DNA from: Pseudomonas mendocina
GTDB taxonomy: Bacteria > Pseudomonadota > Gammaproteobacteria > Pseudomonadales > Pseudomonadaceae
NCBI GenBank assembly: GCA_037482215.1
Contig: CP148074.1
Coordinates: 2,356,001-2,420,000 of the forward strand
DNA length: 64,000 nt
Direction: 5' to 3'
Shown: in pieces, positions 44,752 through 53,929 of the stretch
Layout: each line of letters starts with the position of its first letter
Numbering within the stretch: the stretch's first letter is position 1
Program-made: the position numbers and the translations under genes
The notes under the pieces: model-generated
The model's database searches: none
The model's input: the letters and a program-made list of their open reading frames with translations, nothing else
Told to the model about the DNA's origin: nothing

Positions 44752-46121
44752 TGGAATATATTTATCCCATAAAGCAGGGTAATCTCACCTTTGCTTGCGA
44801 CTCTGCGGGGTATGAAATGAGTCCACAAGCCACGACCGAAAACCTGCTATCAGCCAACCAGCAGCCCTCGCTACCTGAAGGGGTAGAGCAACACGGCAAG
44901 GCTCTTCGCATCAGCTTTATGTACAACGGCGAGCGCTGCCGCGAGATCGTCTCGCGTGACAATTTGGATGAATTCAGCATTGCCCTTGCAGCTCGATTTC
45001 GAGGGCAAGTGCTCGAAGCTATCTCCAGGGGACGGTTTGACTATCGAGCTTTCTTCCCTGAATCACGCCATGCGCAAGCGATTAACCAAGAGCAGACCGC
45101 GTCCCGGAGCAAAACAAACTCGTTGGCAAATATGACCGTCAGAGAGGGGGTAGAGAGCTGGCTGGAAACTCAGCGCAGCGGCAAGGCCAAGTCCACTGCG
45201 GTTAACTACAGCAGCCGTGCTAAGCATGTGCTTAATGCCTTCGGCGAAAAGCGGCTGGCCGACGTAACAACGCAGGAGCTGCAACAGTTTAGAAATCGGC
45301 TCGTGAGGAGCCGAGAGAACCCGCAAGGGGTATCGCCAAAGACCGCCAACGACGTGCTGATCGTCGTCCGCGGTGTATGGTTTGACGCCTCTCGCAATGG
45401 CATTACAAGCGGTAATCGTGCCGAAGGAATCGAAAACCACCTCCTTGAGCGCGAGAGTAAAGCGGATCCCTTCTCGCTCGATGAGATGCAACAACTATTG
45501 AATGGCGATCCTAGTCAGCGCATCACGGCACGTATGCTAGTGCTCAACTGCTGGCTGGGGTTGTCTCGATCCGAGCTGGTGGCGCTGGCGGCTGAAGACG
45601 TCGATCTCAAACGCAAGAAGCTCAAGGTTAATCGAGCCCATGTTCACGGCGAGCATAAGGCTCCGAAGGTGAAAGCTCGTCGGCGGGAAATCGATCTGCT
45701 GGAACCCGCCATTGAGCTGCTCGAAGAGATCCTGGCTGATACTCAGCATCACTCTATGCAGTCCCTCGAAATCATCCGCCTGGACAACCTCTCCCTACGG
45801 CACGAAACCGTAAACTTGCTCTTCACGAATCCGCACACAGGTAAACCATGGAGCCAAAGTGCTTTGGATCGCTGGTTCAAAGCACATACAGAAGCCGTTG
45901 GCGTTCGTTACCGGGGTCTTAACCAGTGCCGACATACTTTTGCCAGCCGAGCACTGTCTCACTTTGCCCCAACGGAATGGGTGATCAAGCAACTGGGGCA
46001 TACCGATGACCAGATGCTTAAAGATCACTATGCAGAGTGGATTCCAGAAGAGACAGGTCTGCCGCTCAGTCGTGTTGATGCCATCAACGAGGCCATGTGC
46101 GCAGGCTGGTCAGCCTGTTGA
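44752..46121 (+). CDS. Tyrosine recombinase with arm-binding N-terminus
   Basis: 456 residues from ATG 44752; the start is uncertain because no strong ribosome binding site is seen. An N-terminal arm-DNA-binding region (FMYNGERCREIVSRDN...) is followed by a SAM-like core-binding domain (about 160-250) and a catalytic domain with LGLSRSELVAL (Arg I), a basic KVKARRREIDL segment, CRHTFASRAL (box II Arg), LGHTDDQML and the nucleophile in LKDHYAEW. It looks intact but lies 17-18 kb from the tRNA end, so it probably belongs to a nested element. Confidence 0.82.
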
Positions 46122-46278
46122 GGTTGCACATGAGAGGAGTCCTCTGGAGCATACACATACAATTCACGCCTCTTGTGCATGCTTGTACAGAGGCCTACCG
46201 AATTACCTGCATCAACATCCGCAATATCAGTACCTGCCCGCCATGGCCTGCTCCCCTGAAGCTCTCCCCAGGCTTTGC

Positions 46279-47436
46279 TCAACGGCGCAGTCGGTAAGCG
46301 AAGTCCATCTGCCCCTGCACCCGAATAACCTCAACACCCAATATCTCCACCCCGCTGGCCTGAAAAAAGCATTCCAGCCCATCGCAATCTAGACCTGTCC
46401 CGAAATGCCGCGCCCCGAACTCACCCTGGGGTAAGCATTGAGGAGCAAGCCCAGCGAGGTATTGCTGATGAATCACCCGAGCATCCAGGTAGCCTCCAAC
46501 ATCAATCTGGGTGACCGGAGCAGAAGACGTGGTTAATGCAGACGGCGCTCTGGTATGTGGAAGAAGCTCACGATCCGCCATGGTCTCTAGCTCATGCCGA
46601 ATAAGCTCGCCAGCCCAAGAGGGGAACATCCAGTTTCTGAATTTGGGGACGTATCGACCGCTGTACTGCCGTGCCAGTCGCTTGAGCAGCTCAGCAATGA
46701 ATGGACTGTACGCCACTGAGTTAACGACGACAGAGCCAAACTCCAGCACGCGCAGGTCAACCCACAGCCCTTGGATCGTGTACCTCAATCGCTCGGGCAG
46801 CTGAATACTTGGCTCAGGCTCCATGGGGCTTTCAACAGGCTGAGGCCTCGGCTCGCAAGCACCCATGACTTCAGGAAGCGGATACAGCCACTGCTTTAGT
46901 GTCGAGTCATGCAAGATCGCTCTTTTGAGTTCCAGCAGACCTTCCGCTGTCGGGGTTACAAGCATTCCACTCAAATCCAGCTCGACGGCGCGAATGCCCA
47001 ACTGCTCAATCCGCGCCTGTTTCTCATCGTCGACATATGAGGTGCAGGCGAACTCAATTAGCAGGGGGCCATCCGGCAGCTCTGCGACCAGATCAGGTCT
47101 GAACGTCCCTAGCCACACTTCCTGCGCGACCGACTCAAAATCCCACCATGAGCTCTGATCATCCGAATCAGGCTGATGACCAGGCTGTGGGGGCAACTGC
47201 AACCCCAGGCTCTCCTGAACCACCTGTTTAGCGTACCGATGCAGAAAGCTTTCAGGCATGACCTCGCAAGGCATCTTCTGCGAGACATGGGAAAAATGGT
47301 GAATACGCTGCTGCCCTTTGCGGGCCACTACCGGCTCATTGCATTCAATACATCGGCATCCACACACAAGGCCCCGTTCTACCTCGTTAATCGAAACAAC
47401 CCGGCATTGATCGTCTATCGCTATTGTCATCGTCAT
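46279..47436 (-). CDS. CoiA-like nuclease-domain protein
   Basis: 385 residues from ATG 47436. A small zinc-ribbon-like start (CGCRCIECNEPVVARKGQQRIHHFSH) is typical of CoiA-family proteins. A restriction-endonuclease-like core follows, with FRPDLVAEL and LLIEFACTS giving a D...(E)xx pattern, and then ELDLSGM. The C-terminal half (about 200-385) is unlike the family and may bind DNA. CoiA proteins assist processing of incoming DNA in competence; in islands such genes may act in DNA repair or defence, which cannot be decided here. Transcribed towards the integrase. Confidence 0.65.
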   Translation of the reverse strand: MTMTIAIDDQCRVVSINEVERGLVCGCRCIECNEPVVARKGQQRIHHFSHVSQKMPCEVMPESFLHRYAKQVVQESLGLQLPPQPGHQPDSDDQSSWWDFESVAQEVWLGTFRPDLVAELPDGPLLIEFACTSYVDDEKQARIEQLGIRAVELDLSGMLVTPTAEGLLELKRAILHDSTLKQWLYPLPEVMGACEPRPQPVESPMEPEPSIQLPERLRYTIQGLWVDLRVLEFGSVVVNSVAYSPFIAELLKRLARQYSGRYVPKFRNWMFPSWAGELIRHELETMADRELLPHTRAPSALTTSSAPVTQIDVGGYLDARVIHQQYLAGLAPQCLPQGEFGARHFGTGLDCDGLECFFQASGVEILGVEVIRVQGQMDFAYRLRR

Positions 47437-47556
47437 GAGGCATTCCACTGGAGTTGAGTAGGCCCCAGGGTGAAAATAAGCGCGGAGAAAAACCGCCCAG
47501 AACCGCCTTAATCCGGATAATCCGGTTTAAACCTCATATTTTTCAAAAACATAGGG

Positions 47557-48522
47557 ATGTGCATGATCGAAGCACTTCAGCGTCTTCAGCAGCATCTGAA
47601 AGAGAATCCGGCACGCGGTCGCTCCTATGAAATCTTGTCTTTCATGGTTGATGAGGGACTCGCTCGGCCTGACTCCACTGAGAAACTGCGCTTCGAGGCC
47701 AAGGCCTTGCTTACAGGTTGCGGTACCGCCTCAGAGCAAGACATGGAACCCAAGGATTGGGTACCGGCCATTGCGATCCTGCGTCGCGCTCTTCGCCTGG
47801 CTCAACCTTCATCCTTGGAGCCTCGGCTTCAATTGGGTTACCAACCTGGTGGTGGCAGAGGCAACGTCAGCCTCTACTGGCTGGAACTAGCTCCTGAGCA
47901 TGCCGCCGCAGAATCCCCTGAGATTGAGAGCGAGCCATCAACCACATTGCTCTATCGACGCTCTGGCAAGGGCGCCATCCAGCCCTCACTCGCCGCCTGG
48001 CCATTTTTACGTCATGGGGAGATGCGTAATCTCAGCATCAGGGGCATTAGTTTTCTGAGCTCCATCCTTTTGGGCAGCGCACTATGGGTTGCCCTGCTCG
48101 GAATCATGTTGCTGAGTTTGGGCCTGCGTGAGGGGCCCATTAACATGGGCAGTCTGATCACCCTATGCTTGAGTCTTGCAGGGTTTGTATTCATCTGGCG
48201 GGAGGTTTATTCGCCTTGGTTCCGCGTCATTGACAACTGTGTCGTCAAAGCCCCGCTCTGGGTCTCCGCTTTCAAAGAAGCCAGTTGCGAGCTTGAGATG
48301 TTCCGCCACGAGAGCTACCGCTGGACGCGCCTGGTACGCTTTTCGGCAGATTGCCCAATTTGCGGGAGTAATATTGAGCTCCAGCCTGGCAAGCCAGATC
48401 AAAAGCTTCCGCTGGTTGGTCGCTGTATCGAAAGCCCACATGCGCATGTCTACAGCTTTGACCGGATGACACTTCGCGGCACCTACCTGGGCCCGCCGAT
48501 GCCGTCATGTACGGTTGAGTAA
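47557..48522 (+). CDS. Membrane protein with two transmembrane segments, unknown
   Basis: 321 residues at most (ATG at 47557 or 47563). A soluble N-terminal domain (about 1-155) is followed by two hydrophobic stretches (GISFLSSILLGSALWVALLGIML and NMGSLITLCLSLAGFVFIW) and a C-terminal cytoplasmic part with a CPICGSNIEL...C motif that may bind zinc. I do not recognise the family. It is monocistronic and divergent from the CoiA-like gene. Confidence 0.6.
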   Translation: MCMIEALQRLQQHLKENPARGRSYEILSFMVDEGLARPDSTEKLRFEAKALLTGCGTASEQDMEPKDWVPAIAILRRALRLAQPSSLEPRLQLGYQPGGGRGNVSLYWLELAPEHAAAESPEIESEPSTTLLYRRSGKGAIQPSLAAWPFLRHGEMRNLSIRGISFLSSILLGSALWVALLGIMLLSLGLREGPINMGSLITLCLSLAGFVFIWREVYSPWFRVIDNCVVKAPLWVSAFKEASCELEMFRHESYRWTRLVRFSADCPICGSNIELQPGKPDQKLPLVGRCIESPHAHVYSFDRMTLRGTYLGPPMPSCTVE

Positions 48523-48723
48523 GTGATGCATATTTGCTGATCCAGACTTACCACAGCAGACACCCCATGATGCGGGTACCGAGAGGAATAATTGCGCCCC
48601 TGCGGGTCACTTACCGTCCTCCTTCGTTCAAGTGATGCCCTGAGCGAAGCTAAGTACTCGGGCTGGCCAGCATGCTGAGGTTGTTCGGGGTAGGAATGGT
48701 CTGCTCACATCGAGCGATGCCCG

Positions 48724-49083
48724 CTACTGAAGGCGACCTGGGGTGTCATGCATTCCACGTCGCCGCAGTTCGAGAAGCAGATCGAGTGAAGCCCGCCCTC
48801 CTTCACCGAAGGTCAGCACGACATACAAACTACCGCTGCGCGTGCGAAGCAACCAGTACTCGCCGCACTGATTTGCCTTCATTACGTCTGACGTTCGGAT
48901 GCGGTGACCGTCTTGAAAGCGCCCCATCACATCGCCCTGAACGTGGTGGTGCACCCTCCCGATACAGCAGCCCGCCACAAACATCGCATTGGTCAGATAC
49001 GCCGTAACAGGACGCCCAAAGTCCATTTTCATCGCGCAGGCTAGTTTCTCCCGCTCCGCGGGTGACAACCTCGCCCAGCTCAC
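48724..49083 (-). CDS. Unknown protein coupled to a phosphoesterase gene
   Basis: 119 residues from GTG 49083, whose first bases overlap the stop of the upstream gene (GTGA). It has a basic helical start (SPAEREKLACAMKMDFG), then GCCIGRVHHHVQGDVMGRF and GEYWLLRTRSGSLYVVLTF; no family recognised. Coupling shows that it is translated together with the phosphoesterase remnant. Confidence 0.5.
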   Translation of the reverse strand: MSWARLSPAEREKLACAMKMDFGRPVTAYLTNAMFVAGCCIGRVHHHVQGDVMGRFQDGHRIRTSDVMKANQCGEYWLLRTRSGSLYVVLTFGEGGRASLDLLLELRRRGMHDTPGRLQ

Positions 49084-49379
49084 AGCGTCAACACCCGTGC
49101 TGGATCAAAGCCAGTTTCCTCACCTGGATAACCTCGTGGATTGAAAACACCGCTCGTGCCGGCAATCTTGTAATGCACAGCGCAGTGCGAAAGGCCGCCA
49201 TAAAACTCGTGGTTACCCGGCACATACAGCACAGGCCCCTCAAAGGCTTGCCTGGCCCAAGAAACACCACGGCCTTTGACATGAATATCACCGGCCAGAA
49301 TGATCACATCAGCTGCCGTGACCTGAGGCGCAAAGGGGCTGAATTCCAGGTGCAAATCTGACAGTACGTGAATACGCAT
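49080..49379 (-). pseudogene. Metallophosphoesterase with internal deletion
   Basis: 99 residues from ATG 49379. The N-terminus has the calcineurin-like motifs DLHLEF and LAGDIH, then YVPGNHEFY. It then jumps to the family's C-terminal GVFNPRGYPGEE...FDPARVLTL. The middle (including the usual late HGHTH site) is missing although the frame is kept, so the protein lacks essential metal ligands. Normal length is about 250 residues. A second C-terminal fragment of such a gene lies at about 50462-50595. Confidence 0.65.
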
Positions 49380-49556
49380 TACGGCTCCCAAACACACAGG
49401 ACAACACGTGAAATCAGTGTCGGAAATCAATCTGTCTTGCAGGAGTGATCGGCATTTTCCGAGCCCCTCAAGCCAGCCTCTCATTCCGAACGTGACAAGA
49501 GAGAGCCGCTTGAGATTGAGCTGATTATTTAATCGTTGGAGCCTAACGCGGAGCCA

Positions 49557-50309
49557 TCAAGGCTCTGGCTGATCATTCTTTAATTCTCCTTTCGCTTGAT
49601 CTCTCTGTCCGATTTGCCGCACGACTTCCTGAAGCATTAATGCTTTCTGAGACTTGCTAAATCCGTCTAATTTATAAACGTTAAGCAATATAGTCTGGAT
49701 GATCAGGTAGTTATTGTCGAAAGCATACTGTCTGGCATTCTTGGGATCTGGCCAAATTGGAGCGATCAACATAATCAGCGCGTAAAGATGCCGATCATTG
49801 ATAGCCCCCTTTCTATCTGGCAGAAGATTCTTTATTCGACTCCACTCCTTAATTTGTTCGGGGCTTAATAGTTTATTCTTTGCATAAACCTCCATATCAT
49901 CATAAAAGCTAATAAACCCATTTCTCGACGCCTTCAGCATCGCGCTGCGCACTGCGGGGTCTGAGTGTGATAATTGAGGGGAGTCATTCCCTACAATTGA
50001 GTCCAGGCGCTCTTGAGTTATTTTTGCAAATAACGACGCAGCATTTACAATGGTTTTCTCTGTGCTGGCTGCAATGGCACTCTTTAAGAACGCCTTTAAA
50101 TCACTCTCTGGAATTAAATAAACTACACCCCCCTCACTTCCCTCATCCACGTATGTTGTGATCCTGCCCTTCCATTGATATAGAACAGCCCCCTGGGCCT
50201 CCACCGGAATGCTCAGCAGATCCAAAAGGTCTGAAACATCATGACCAATCTCGTTTTCACCCTCATAGAAGTGACATTTTTTAGAATTGATTTCGTAGCT
50301 TCTGCGCAT
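49557..50309 (-). CDS. Unknown 250-residue protein
   Basis: A complete frame starting MRRSYEINSKKCHFYEGE with a well-formed N-terminal domain (about 1-70) and a helical C-terminal half (about 110-250). It is clearly richer in A/T than its neighbours, suggesting separate acquisition. No motif recognised. It stands between two phosphoesterase fragments and next to an IS3 remnant, so it may have come in with rearrangements there. Confidence 0.6.
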   Translation of the reverse strand: MRRSYEINSKKCHFYEGENEIGHDVSDLLDLLSIPVEAQGAVLYQWKGRITTYVDEGSEGGVVYLIPESDLKAFLKSAIAASTEKTIVNAASLFAKITQERLDSIVGNDSPQLSHSDPAVRSAMLKASRNGFISFYDDMEVYAKNKLLSPEQIKEWSRIKNLLPDRKGAINDRHLYALIMLIAPIWPDPKNARQYAFDNNYLIIQTILLNVYKLDGFSKSQKALMLQEVVRQIGQRDQAKGELKNDQPEP

Positions 50310-50441
50310 GGCATTTCCCCTATATGCTTTATATATAATTGCGCCTTGAGAACGAGCGAAGTCAACGCCCTTATGCTGAGAGCGCTATATATTTATTCTT
50401 AGTATTCAGACCGAGTACTTCTTGCTTCTAAGTACTGGCTA

Positions 50442-50512
50442 ACCCCGTATTTCGTGAGGATCTCAACTCTTGCGACGATGAGGCCATGTGAACAATACGA
50501 CCTTTATCCCGA
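50442..50512 (+). mobile_element. Left-end remnant of an IS3-family element
   Basis: The stretch CCCCG..TTTCGTG...CTCAACTCTTG..GA.GATGAGGCCATG aligns with the left end of the complete IS3 element at 6841-6910, with substitutions in the inverted repeat and orfA start. Only about 70 bp survive; it is an older, diverged relative. Confidence 0.6.
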
Positions 50513-50595
50513 CGAGCTGGTCGACCAGCGCTGTATCCAAGCGCGGCCCCTCACCTGGGTAACCTCGCGAGTTGATCACGACATCCTCCTGACTG
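50462..50595 (-). pseudogene. C-terminal fragment of a metallophosphoesterase
   Basis: On the minus strand the frame gives EDVVINSRGYPGEGPRLDTALV before running into the IS3 remnant. NSRGYPGE corresponds to the NPRGYPGE ending of the gene at 49080-49379. It is a second broken relative. Confidence 0.4.
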
Positions 50596-50737
50596 AGCAC
50601 AGGCGCTCATTCTTCAGTCTCAGCTGGCATCGAAGCCTGTGTGCGAGCCGGGTAGAACCGTAACCATAAATGGAGCAATGCCCTGCCAGGCCCAGGCCAC
50701 GGCGACCTCTTCCAAGCGGACAGGGCAACACGTGAAA

Positions 50738-51181
50738 TCAGAACCGCGGATAGATCAGCAGTGGATTCAGCGCATTTTCCAAAGCGAGTGTTGCGCCATC
50801 CCCATAACGAAACACAGCACCCGAGGGCACGGTAAAAAACCAGTCGGTTTTAAAATCGGCTCCTGTGACCTCATGAAGTGTTACTAAGGGTTCCAGTGTC
50901 CATTCATCACGCCCGGTCATATGCATGGGCAGCATAACCTGAGCTTTAACGGATAGGGCTCTCTCATCAAGGCCAGCCCACTTCATGAAACATTTAAACT
51001 CTTCAATACCGCTGGGCAACACTTGTGTGTAGTAAACTCCGTCTTCTGCCTTAATCTCTACTCGTAAATGAAACCACGGCAATGCAAACTCCAGCTCAAC
51101 CATCCCAAAATACATAGACCCTGGTTCAGGCTCGAGAATCTCACCCCTCTTAGCCATCCAGTCACGCGATGCCCTGAACAT
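50738..51181 (-). CDS. Unknown protein
   Basis: 147 residues from ATG 51181, with AGGGGTG at suitable spacing; a GTG nine bases upstream is possible. Beta-rich, aromatic sequence (MYFGMVELEFALPWFHLRVEIKA...), compatible with a small sandwich fold. No family recognised. First bases beyond its stop match the region upstream of the phosphoesterase remnant (AACACGTGAAATCAG at about 49405 and 50728). Confidence 0.5.
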   Translation of the reverse strand: MFRASRDWMAKRGEILEPEPGSMYFGMVELEFALPWFHLRVEIKAEDGVYYTQVLPSGIEEFKCFMKWAGLDERALSVKAQVMLPMHMTGRDEWTLEPLVTLHEVTGADFKTDWFFTVPSGAVFRYGDGATLALENALNPLLIYPRF

Positions 51182-51228
51182 AACTATCACCCCTAGTCAT
51201 TAAATATCTAACCCGCTCTATTAACCGC

Positions 51229-51513
51229 TCACATCCCCCAATAATCTCCACGAGTTATCAGCCCAAAATCCTGATCATCCAGTGGTTCTTCATCGAAAAG
51301 ACGCTGTACCCGACGCTCTTGCCGGATGTACGCCAGCACCTGGAAGAAACAGGCTTCGCACAACTGGACACGGTAATGCTCACCGTCATGCCGCGAGCCA
51401 TAGCCCCACCTGGCGTGCAGCAGCCCAGACTGTTGGCCATAGCCCGGCATGCGTAGATCGCTCCCGCAAAGATCGCAGCACACCGCCTCGGGTAACGGAT
51501 CGGTGGTAGCCAT
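51229..51513 (-). CDS. Small zinc-ribbon protein, unknown
   Basis: 94 residues from ATG 51513. Two Cys pairs (CCDLCGSD near residue 16 and LCEACFF near 52) suggest one zinc ribbon. Located directly after the next gene upstream; an alternative TTG start would overlap its stop. Likely co-transcribed with it. Function unknown. Confidence 0.6.
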   Translation of the reverse strand: MATTDPLPEAVCCDLCGSDLRMPGYGQQSGLLHARWGYGSRHDGEHYRVQLCEACFFQVLAYIRQERRVQRLFDEEPLDDQDFGLITRGDYWGM

Positions 51514-51521
51514 AACTTCAC

Positions 51522-51926
51522 TCAAAAAATGCTCATGACCGTTGCAAACTCGGCCTGCTTGCGCTGGCCGTTTCCGACCAACACGTACAGCGTGTTACGC
51601 GTCTGAAAGAAGCAATCCTCGCTAAAGCTCACCAACGGCGTGGTGCGCACCCAATCGCCGACATCAAATCGCCGCCGGCTATCAAACAAAACGTTATGTG
51701 CATACAGCACTACCGGCTGCAAACCAGCGGAACGGAACTTCTCTTGCGCCTCTGCGGAAAGAGTGAGATCAATCCAATTCCAGTTCTCGACTACACAAAA
51801 ATCCATCCAAGACGCACGGCCTCTGGCCTCCACACGCGCACGCGCCTGCTCCCAGCTCATTTGAATGCCAGGCATCACTTCGCCAGGGCCGTGTAACAAC
51901 GCTGCAATCTTGTTTAACTCACTCAT
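51522..51926 (-). CDS. Unknown protein, Pseudomonas accessory family
   Basis: 134 residues from ATG 51926 (a second Met directly precedes it). The sequence LLHGPGEVMPGIQMSWEQA and VVENWNWIDLTLSAEAQEKFRSAGLQPVVLYAHN is like accessory-genome proteins of pseudomonads, possibly DUF6957, but I cannot confirm the family number. Forms a two-gene operon with the zinc-ribbon gene. Confidence 0.55.
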   Translation of the reverse strand: MSELNKIAALLHGPGEVMPGIQMSWEQARARVEARGRASWMDFCVVENWNWIDLTLSAEAQEKFRSAGLQPVVLYAHNVLFDSRRRFDVGDWVRTTPLVSFSEDCFFQTRNTLYVLVGNGQRKQAEFATVMSIF

Positions 51927-52332
51927 CATCCACCCCAGCTATCCCGGTATATCTCGCCTAACCTGAATTCAGGGTGCAACTTGCCTGCCTTGGATAACCT
52001 GCCCCAAGGCGTAGAGATCGATGCCCCAAATGAAAACGCAGTGACGAATTCGCCTGCATTAATCAGCGAACTGGAAATGCGGTTTAAAGTTATTAACCCT
52101 AAACCACCCTGGTTATCCGCCCTTCCCGTCGATCTGCTTGCTCACCCTACCGACTCCATTGCCACAACGTGCAAATAGAATAGATGCAAAGAGTGCATAC
52201 TCGTCAACCCTAAACAGCAAACTTTTTTCATGCCGTATTTATAATACATATATATTGACAAGTTTCAGCCAAGTTAACTGCCAATATAAATTCAGCATAC
52301 TTTTGATATTAACCGCGCCCTCGCCCTGAAGC

Positions 52333-52352
52333 CCCTCGCACGGGTGCGAGGG
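52333..52352. terminator. Hairpin
   Basis: CCCTCGCA / TGCGAGGG, 8-bp stem with a CGGG loop, without a T-run. Confidence 0.4.
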
Positions 52353-52480
52353 CACTGCATCAGGCTCACCTGCGAACGAGCACACGCCTCGCCCGCGCGT
52401 GAGGAGCAGGCCCCATTACCGACACAGTTACCGTCCTGCCACTGAATCAGTCTTCTCTCCTGACCCACCTCCGCCCCACA

Positions 52481-52934
52481 GATGATCTGTAGGGCATCGC
52501 TTTCGTGTGGCGAATTGATGACCTGTAGGTGATCACCCTGGGCATCGGATTGGTGGCCTGCGGGACATTGCCCTACGCCATGCGATGACCTGCGAGGCAT
52601 TGCACCTGAAACTAGGCGATGACCCACAGGGCATCAGATGAGGGCTGTCACTCGATAACCTACAGGTCATCGATTACTCCGCTGCGACGGATGACCTGTA
52701 GGGCATTCGCCCCTCTCTGCGGCTTGATGTCCTACAGGTCATCGCGCCACCACTGCGATGAATGACCTGCGGGGCATTGACCTTCCTCCATGCGATGGCC
52801 TTGAAGCCATAAGGTCTACGTCTCTGCTTGGCGCATTACCAACCGATGGCCTTAAGGGCAGCAGATTTGATCTGTGGATCGATGACCTACAGGACATCAA
52901 CACCACCACAACAATGGATGTCCTTCAGGGCATG
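52481..52934. repeat. Array of 13 degenerate 18-bp palindromes, period about 36 bp
   Basis: Units start at 52481, 52517, 52552, 52584, 52618, 52654, 52690, 52726, 52761, 52794, 52845, 52881 and 52917. The consensus is GATGNCCTNNAGGNCATC. Steps are 32-36 bp except one of 51. The unit at 52726 is a perfect palindrome outside its centre; the one at 52881 is nearly so. Sequences between units are unrelated. No frame stays open across it. The arrangement fits a multi-site binding locus for a dimeric DNA-binding protein, such as a centromere, replication iterons or a clustered operator. Confidence 0.85.
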
Positions 52935-53054
52935 CAATGGTTCAGCCCCAGGCCGCCAGCCACCAATTGAGCGGTCTTACTAGACGCGACCCGCTCTAAA
53001 ACGGGCATTCCAGACGCTACACTCAATTACGATTAAATCATTATCACATACGGG

Positions 53055-53083
53055 TTGACACGCAATTGAGAGATCCATATGAT
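53055..53083 (+). promoter_or_regulatory. Sigma-70 promoter of the regulator gene
   Basis: TTGACA (53055-53060), a 17-bp spacer and TATGAT (53078-53083): near-consensus. CTCAATT at 53022-53028 and AATTGAG at 53064-53070 form a spaced dyad, a candidate autoregulatory operator. Confidence 0.75.
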
Positions 53084-53109
53084 CTGCACCATCGGTTAAG
53101 GAAACCATC

Positions 53110-53862
53110 ATGTCTCTCAATCTCGACAGCGTCGGCAAGCGTGTTGCTTATGCCCGTAAATACCGCAGCCTGACCCAGCAGGAGCTGGCTGATCGGGCCG
53201 GTGTGGCGCAGTCGAGCCTTGCCTCGCTTGAGGCAGGACGCAACAAAGGCTCTCGCAGCCTGGTGAGCCTGGCAAAGGCTTTGGACGTACCTGCCGAATG
53301 GCTGGACAGCGGCCATAACCATGAACAGACCATGGACTTGCTGCGTAGTAATTTGCGCTCTATTCCTTCAGCTGCGGATCAGATTGTTCAGCGGATGCTC
53401 AGCGATGCGGTGCCAGGGGAGCAGAGCGCTGCTTATATGCAATCCGAGATCAGTCCTACTGACACGGTGCAGCCCATTGGCTTGAAGCTACTGGCTTGGA
53501 CAGCTCGATCCCTGCTCGACCCCGATACTGCTTATAAGCAGAATCTGGAACAGCAACGTCGTTTTCAGTGGCCTTTCCCGTATAGCCCGCGTGCATTTCT
53601 GCTCCGCGCTACCCGAGACTTTTTCATTCCAAATTTGCGTGAAGATGACTTTCTGTTGATTGAACCAGACGCTCCTGTTGAGGCCGGTCGAGACATCGTT
53701 GTCGTACGCGTTGATGACGAAATTCGCTTAGGCCGTGTCATGGACACCCCGAGCGGACAGTTTCTGCTTTTCGCGATTAACGCAGGCGAGGAAGAGCTAC
53801 ACCCCTTAGATGCCAGCATGCGCGTTGCAGGAGTCATTGCTAGTCGGCTTCAGAGGTTTTGA
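53110..53862 (+). CDS. XRE-S24-type repressor with degenerate protease domain
   Basis: 250 residues. N-terminal HTH (about 10-65: SLTQQELADRAGVAQSSLASLEAG) and C-terminal S24/LexA-like domain (about 155-250). In the position of the catalytic Ser motif the sequence reads ATRDFFIPNLREDD, without the expected GxSM, and the Lys position reads IRLGRV. Self-cleavage on RecA activation is therefore unlikely. Probably represses the downstream AlpA-integrase genes and itself. AGGA before ATG 53110. Confidence 0.8.
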   Translation: MSLNLDSVGKRVAYARKYRSLTQQELADRAGVAQSSLASLEAGRNKGSRSLVSLAKALDVPAEWLDSGHNHEQTMDLLRSNLRSIPSAADQIVQRMLSDAVPGEQSAAYMQSEISPTDTVQPIGLKLLAWTARSLLDPDTAYKQNLEQQRRFQWPFPYSPRAFLLRATRDFFIPNLREDDFLLIEPDAPVEAGRDIVVVRVDDEIRLGRVMDTPSGQFLLFAINAGEEELHPLDASMRVAGVIASRLQRF

Positions 53863-53929
53863 TTTTTTTTGCCCTATTCAATCGTTTTAACGCTTACAAG
53901 GCAAATCATTTAAAGGAATTGAATCGTTA

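Larger units (their letters stand above)
51930..53109. other. 1.2-kb non-coding region carrying a palindrome array
   Basis: No supported gene. An AT-rich part (52180-52310) is followed by a hairpin at 52333-52352, the repeat array at 52481-52934 and the promoter at 53055-53083. Confidence 0.7.

Noticed and set aside
52292..52627. 111-codon minus-strand gene
   Set aside because: It overlaps the palindrome array and reads as repeats translated by chance.
52481..52934. CRISPR array or coding repeat (12-residue period)
   Set aside because: The units are degenerate palindromes with 14-18-bp gaps. Each frame is broken by stops (for example TAG within the unit) and by steps not divisible by three.
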